In this document: positions 32,363 to 37,044 of the stretch, piece by piece | Numbering within the stretch: position 1 is the first letter of the stretch | How the letters are laid out: every line of letters begins with the position of its first letter | Source: Deltaproteobacteria bacterium | GTDB taxonomy: Bacteria > Desulfobacterota > Desulfuromonadia > Desulfuromonadales > Geopsychrobacteraceae | Length of the DNA stretch: 37,044 bases | Assembly: GCA_024280485.1 (NCBI GenBank) | Contig: JAJRQB010000096.1 | Span: forward strand, 1 to 37,044 | Direction of reading: 5' to 3' | Translations under genes and position numbers: made by a program | Notes under the pieces: generated by a model | The model's input: the letters and a program-made list of their open reading frames with translations, nothing else | What the model was told of the DNA's origin: nothing | Database searches by the model: none

Positions 32363-32962
32363 ATGCTAGGCTCCCTCCCATCTTTTGCAAGGCTAGTGAC
32401 CGAACTGAGCAAGCTGCCGGGAATCGGCGGCAAGACAGCAACACGTTTGGCCTTTCACTTACTGAGGAGACCGCATGAAGAGGTTGAGGCTCTTGCGACT
32501 GCACTGCTCGAAATGAAACAGAACCTCTCTTTTTGTCGCCGCTGTTTCAATATCAGCGAGGGAGAGTACTGCCGCATCTGTAGAGATACCGGACGCGATG
32601 AGACCAGCATCTGTGTCGTGCAAGAACCGCAAGATCTGATCGCCATTGAACGTAGCCTTGGTTATCGGGGACGCTATCACGTCTTGCAGGGTGCACTTTC
32701 GCCGCTAGATGGAATCGGCCCGCAAGACCTGAAAATTCCACAATTACTGGCACGTCTCAAAGACGAAAAAATTGTTGAAGTCGTGCTTGCTACCAGCTTC
32801 ACCATTGAAGGTGAAGCAACCGCACTGTACCTGGCGCTGCTCATCAAAGGGGCTGGCATCAGGGTAACCAGACCGGCTCACGGTATTCCATTGGGAAGCG
32901 ACCTTGAGTATATCGACTCGGCGACTGTGCAACTGGCACTCGACAGTCGTCGGGAGCTTTGA
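32363..32962 (+). CDS. recR: Recombination mediator protein RecR
   Basis: A 199-residue protein that loads RecA on gapped DNA together with RecF and RecO. The order is helix-hairpin-helix LSKLPGIGGKTATRLAFHLL, zinc finger CRRC...CRIC (residues ~57-72), Toprim domain beginning ICVVQEPQDLIAIE, and a Walker-like C-terminus (ITRPAHG-type VTRPAHGIPLGSDLEY). The length is standard. The ATG at 32363 is fixed by family alignment but its ribosome binding site is poor. Unlike the usual dnaX-ybaB-recR operon, recR is 329 bp from ybaB, behind a terminator. Confidence 0.96.
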   Translation: MLGSLPSFARLVTELSKLPGIGGKTATRLAFHLLRRPHEEVEALATALLEMKQNLSFCRRCFNISEGEYCRICRDTGRDETSICVVQEPQDLIAIERSLGYRGRYHVLQGALSPLDGIGPQDLKIPQLLARLKDEKIVEVVLATSFTIEGEATALYLALLIKGAGIRVTRPAHGIPLGSDLEYIDSATVQLALDSRREL

Positions 32963-33106
32963 CTTTGCAGTTCATGGCTCTAATTATTTATCGCACTTTG
33001 TAAGATTGCTGCTTGTCTACCCATACTTCTCGGAAAAATAGATACGCTTAAAAACCGAAAAGCTATTTATCGCTATATGTTCGTTCACCAGTAAAGGAGA
33101 AAACTG

Positions 33107-36688
<3,582 letters not shown>

Positions 36689-36703
36689 GTCACTTTAGAT
36701 AAG

Positions 36704-36746
36704 AACAAAAAAGGCTCTCGGTATTTTCCGGGAGCCTTTTTTTGTT
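36704..36746 (+). terminator. Terminator after the pyruvate oxidoreductase gene
   Basis: GGCTCTCGG (36713-36721) pairs with CCGGGAGCC (36728-36736) with one G-T wobble and is followed by seven T. Flanking A and T runs lengthen the stem. Confidence 0.85.
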
Positions 36747-36819
36747 TGGCGTACATGAAAAAAGAGACTAGTTTAAAATATCTATTAATCTGGATTCCTT
36801 GTCTCCATAAAGGTTGCCC

Positions 36820-37044
36820 ATGACTGAAATTCTTTCAGTTTTTCTCAATGTTCTTTTGCCCGTTTTCGGAATTGTCGCGATCGGCTATCTGGTTGGTGGT
36901 CGCCTGGAGTTGCAAGCACGGACTCTAACGCGAGCGGCCTACTATGTGTTTGTCCCGGCCTTTATTTTTCAGGCGATCAGTGGCTCACAGATACCGCTCG
37001 ACAGCGTTGTAAAGATGTTGTGCTTCATTGTTGGAACACATCTA
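36820..37044 (+). CDS. AEC-family (auxin efflux carrier type) transporter, N-terminal part
   Basis: The first 75 codons of a membrane protein cut by the window end. A hydrophobic first helix (ILSVFLNVLLPVFGIVAIGY) is followed by LVGGRLELQARTLTRAAYYV and VPAFIFQAISGSQIP, the pattern of AEC/malate permease-type carriers. ATG follows AAAGG. The substrate cannot be inferred from this piece. Confidence 0.75.
   Translation, partial: MTEILSVFLNVLLPVFGIVAIGYLVGGRLELQARTLTRAAYYVFVPAFIFQAISGSQIPLDSVVKMLCFIVGTHL

Overview
The window reads as a chromosome segment from an anaerobic, flagellated deltaproteobacterium, most likely of the Desulfuromonadales (Geobacter/Desulfuromonas/Pelobacter relatives). 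This placement is inferred from a one-chain pyruvate:ferredoxin oxidoreductase, a PspF-sized sigma-54 activator, CheX-type chemotaxis proteins, late flagellar genes with sigma-28 promoters, and the order tRNA-Ser, ffs, dnaX, ybaB, recR. No genome match could be run. There is no sign of a prophage, plasmid, IS transposase or CRISPR array. The accessory character lies in small palindromic repeats.

Layout. (1) 1-3115 (+): end of a CheY-like receiver, two overlapping CheX-like genes, and a 596-residue protein with two CheC/CheX-like domains plus a degenerate receiver, behind a good sigma-54 promoter. (2) 3183-4208 (-): a sigma-54 activator with no sensor domain; a palindrome resembling a FleQ box lies upstream. 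(3) 4481-8070 (-): a translation block. It holds the compact operon tRNA-Arg(ACG)-tadA-tRNA-Ser(CGA), a DUF2155-type lipoprotein, tRNA-Ser(GCT), tRNA-Ser(TGA) and serS. Each of the last two tRNA genes is followed by a 162-bp repeat that carries a copy of that tRNA's own 3' end and a matching inverted T-arm segment. (4) 8195-13457: housekeeping genes (HD phosphohydrolase, EamA transporter, fumC, an RlmI-like methyltransferase, a small membrane-anchored protein) separated by palindromic intergenic repeats.

(5) 13653-29361: a late flagellar region. A DUF5610-like gene heads flgM-flgN-flgK-flgL-fliW. A TPR/glycosyltransferase/polysaccharide-pyruvyl-transferase fusion follows, then flagellin (fliC), flaG, fliD, fliS, a fliT-like gene and a PilZ gene. 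A GGDEF gene faces them. A fliK-like gene and a stand-alone FlhB C-domain gene end the region. Four promoter sites share TAAA, a 16-nt spacer and a GCCGATAA-like box, before the flgM operon, fliC, the GGDEF gene and fliK. The flagellin leader has a hairpin presenting AAGGAT and further GGA motifs up to the ribosome binding site. With fliW nearby, this predicts CsrA-FliW control, although csrA itself is not in the window.

(6) 29388-32962: tRNA-Ser(GGA), two palindromic repeats, SRP RNA, dnaX with an E. coli-type A AAA AAG slippery site, ybaB and recR. (7) 33107-37044: a complete pyruvate:ferredoxin oxidoreductase and the start of an AEC-family transporter cut by the window end.

The most unusual signals are the tRNA-Ser-linked repeats whose inverted ends covary with the tRNA they follow; the co-transcription of tadA with its known substrate tRNA-Arg(ACG); the flagellin leader; the shared geometry of the sigma-28 sites, including a nearly leaderless fliK; and the tandem CheX/pseudo-receiver protein.
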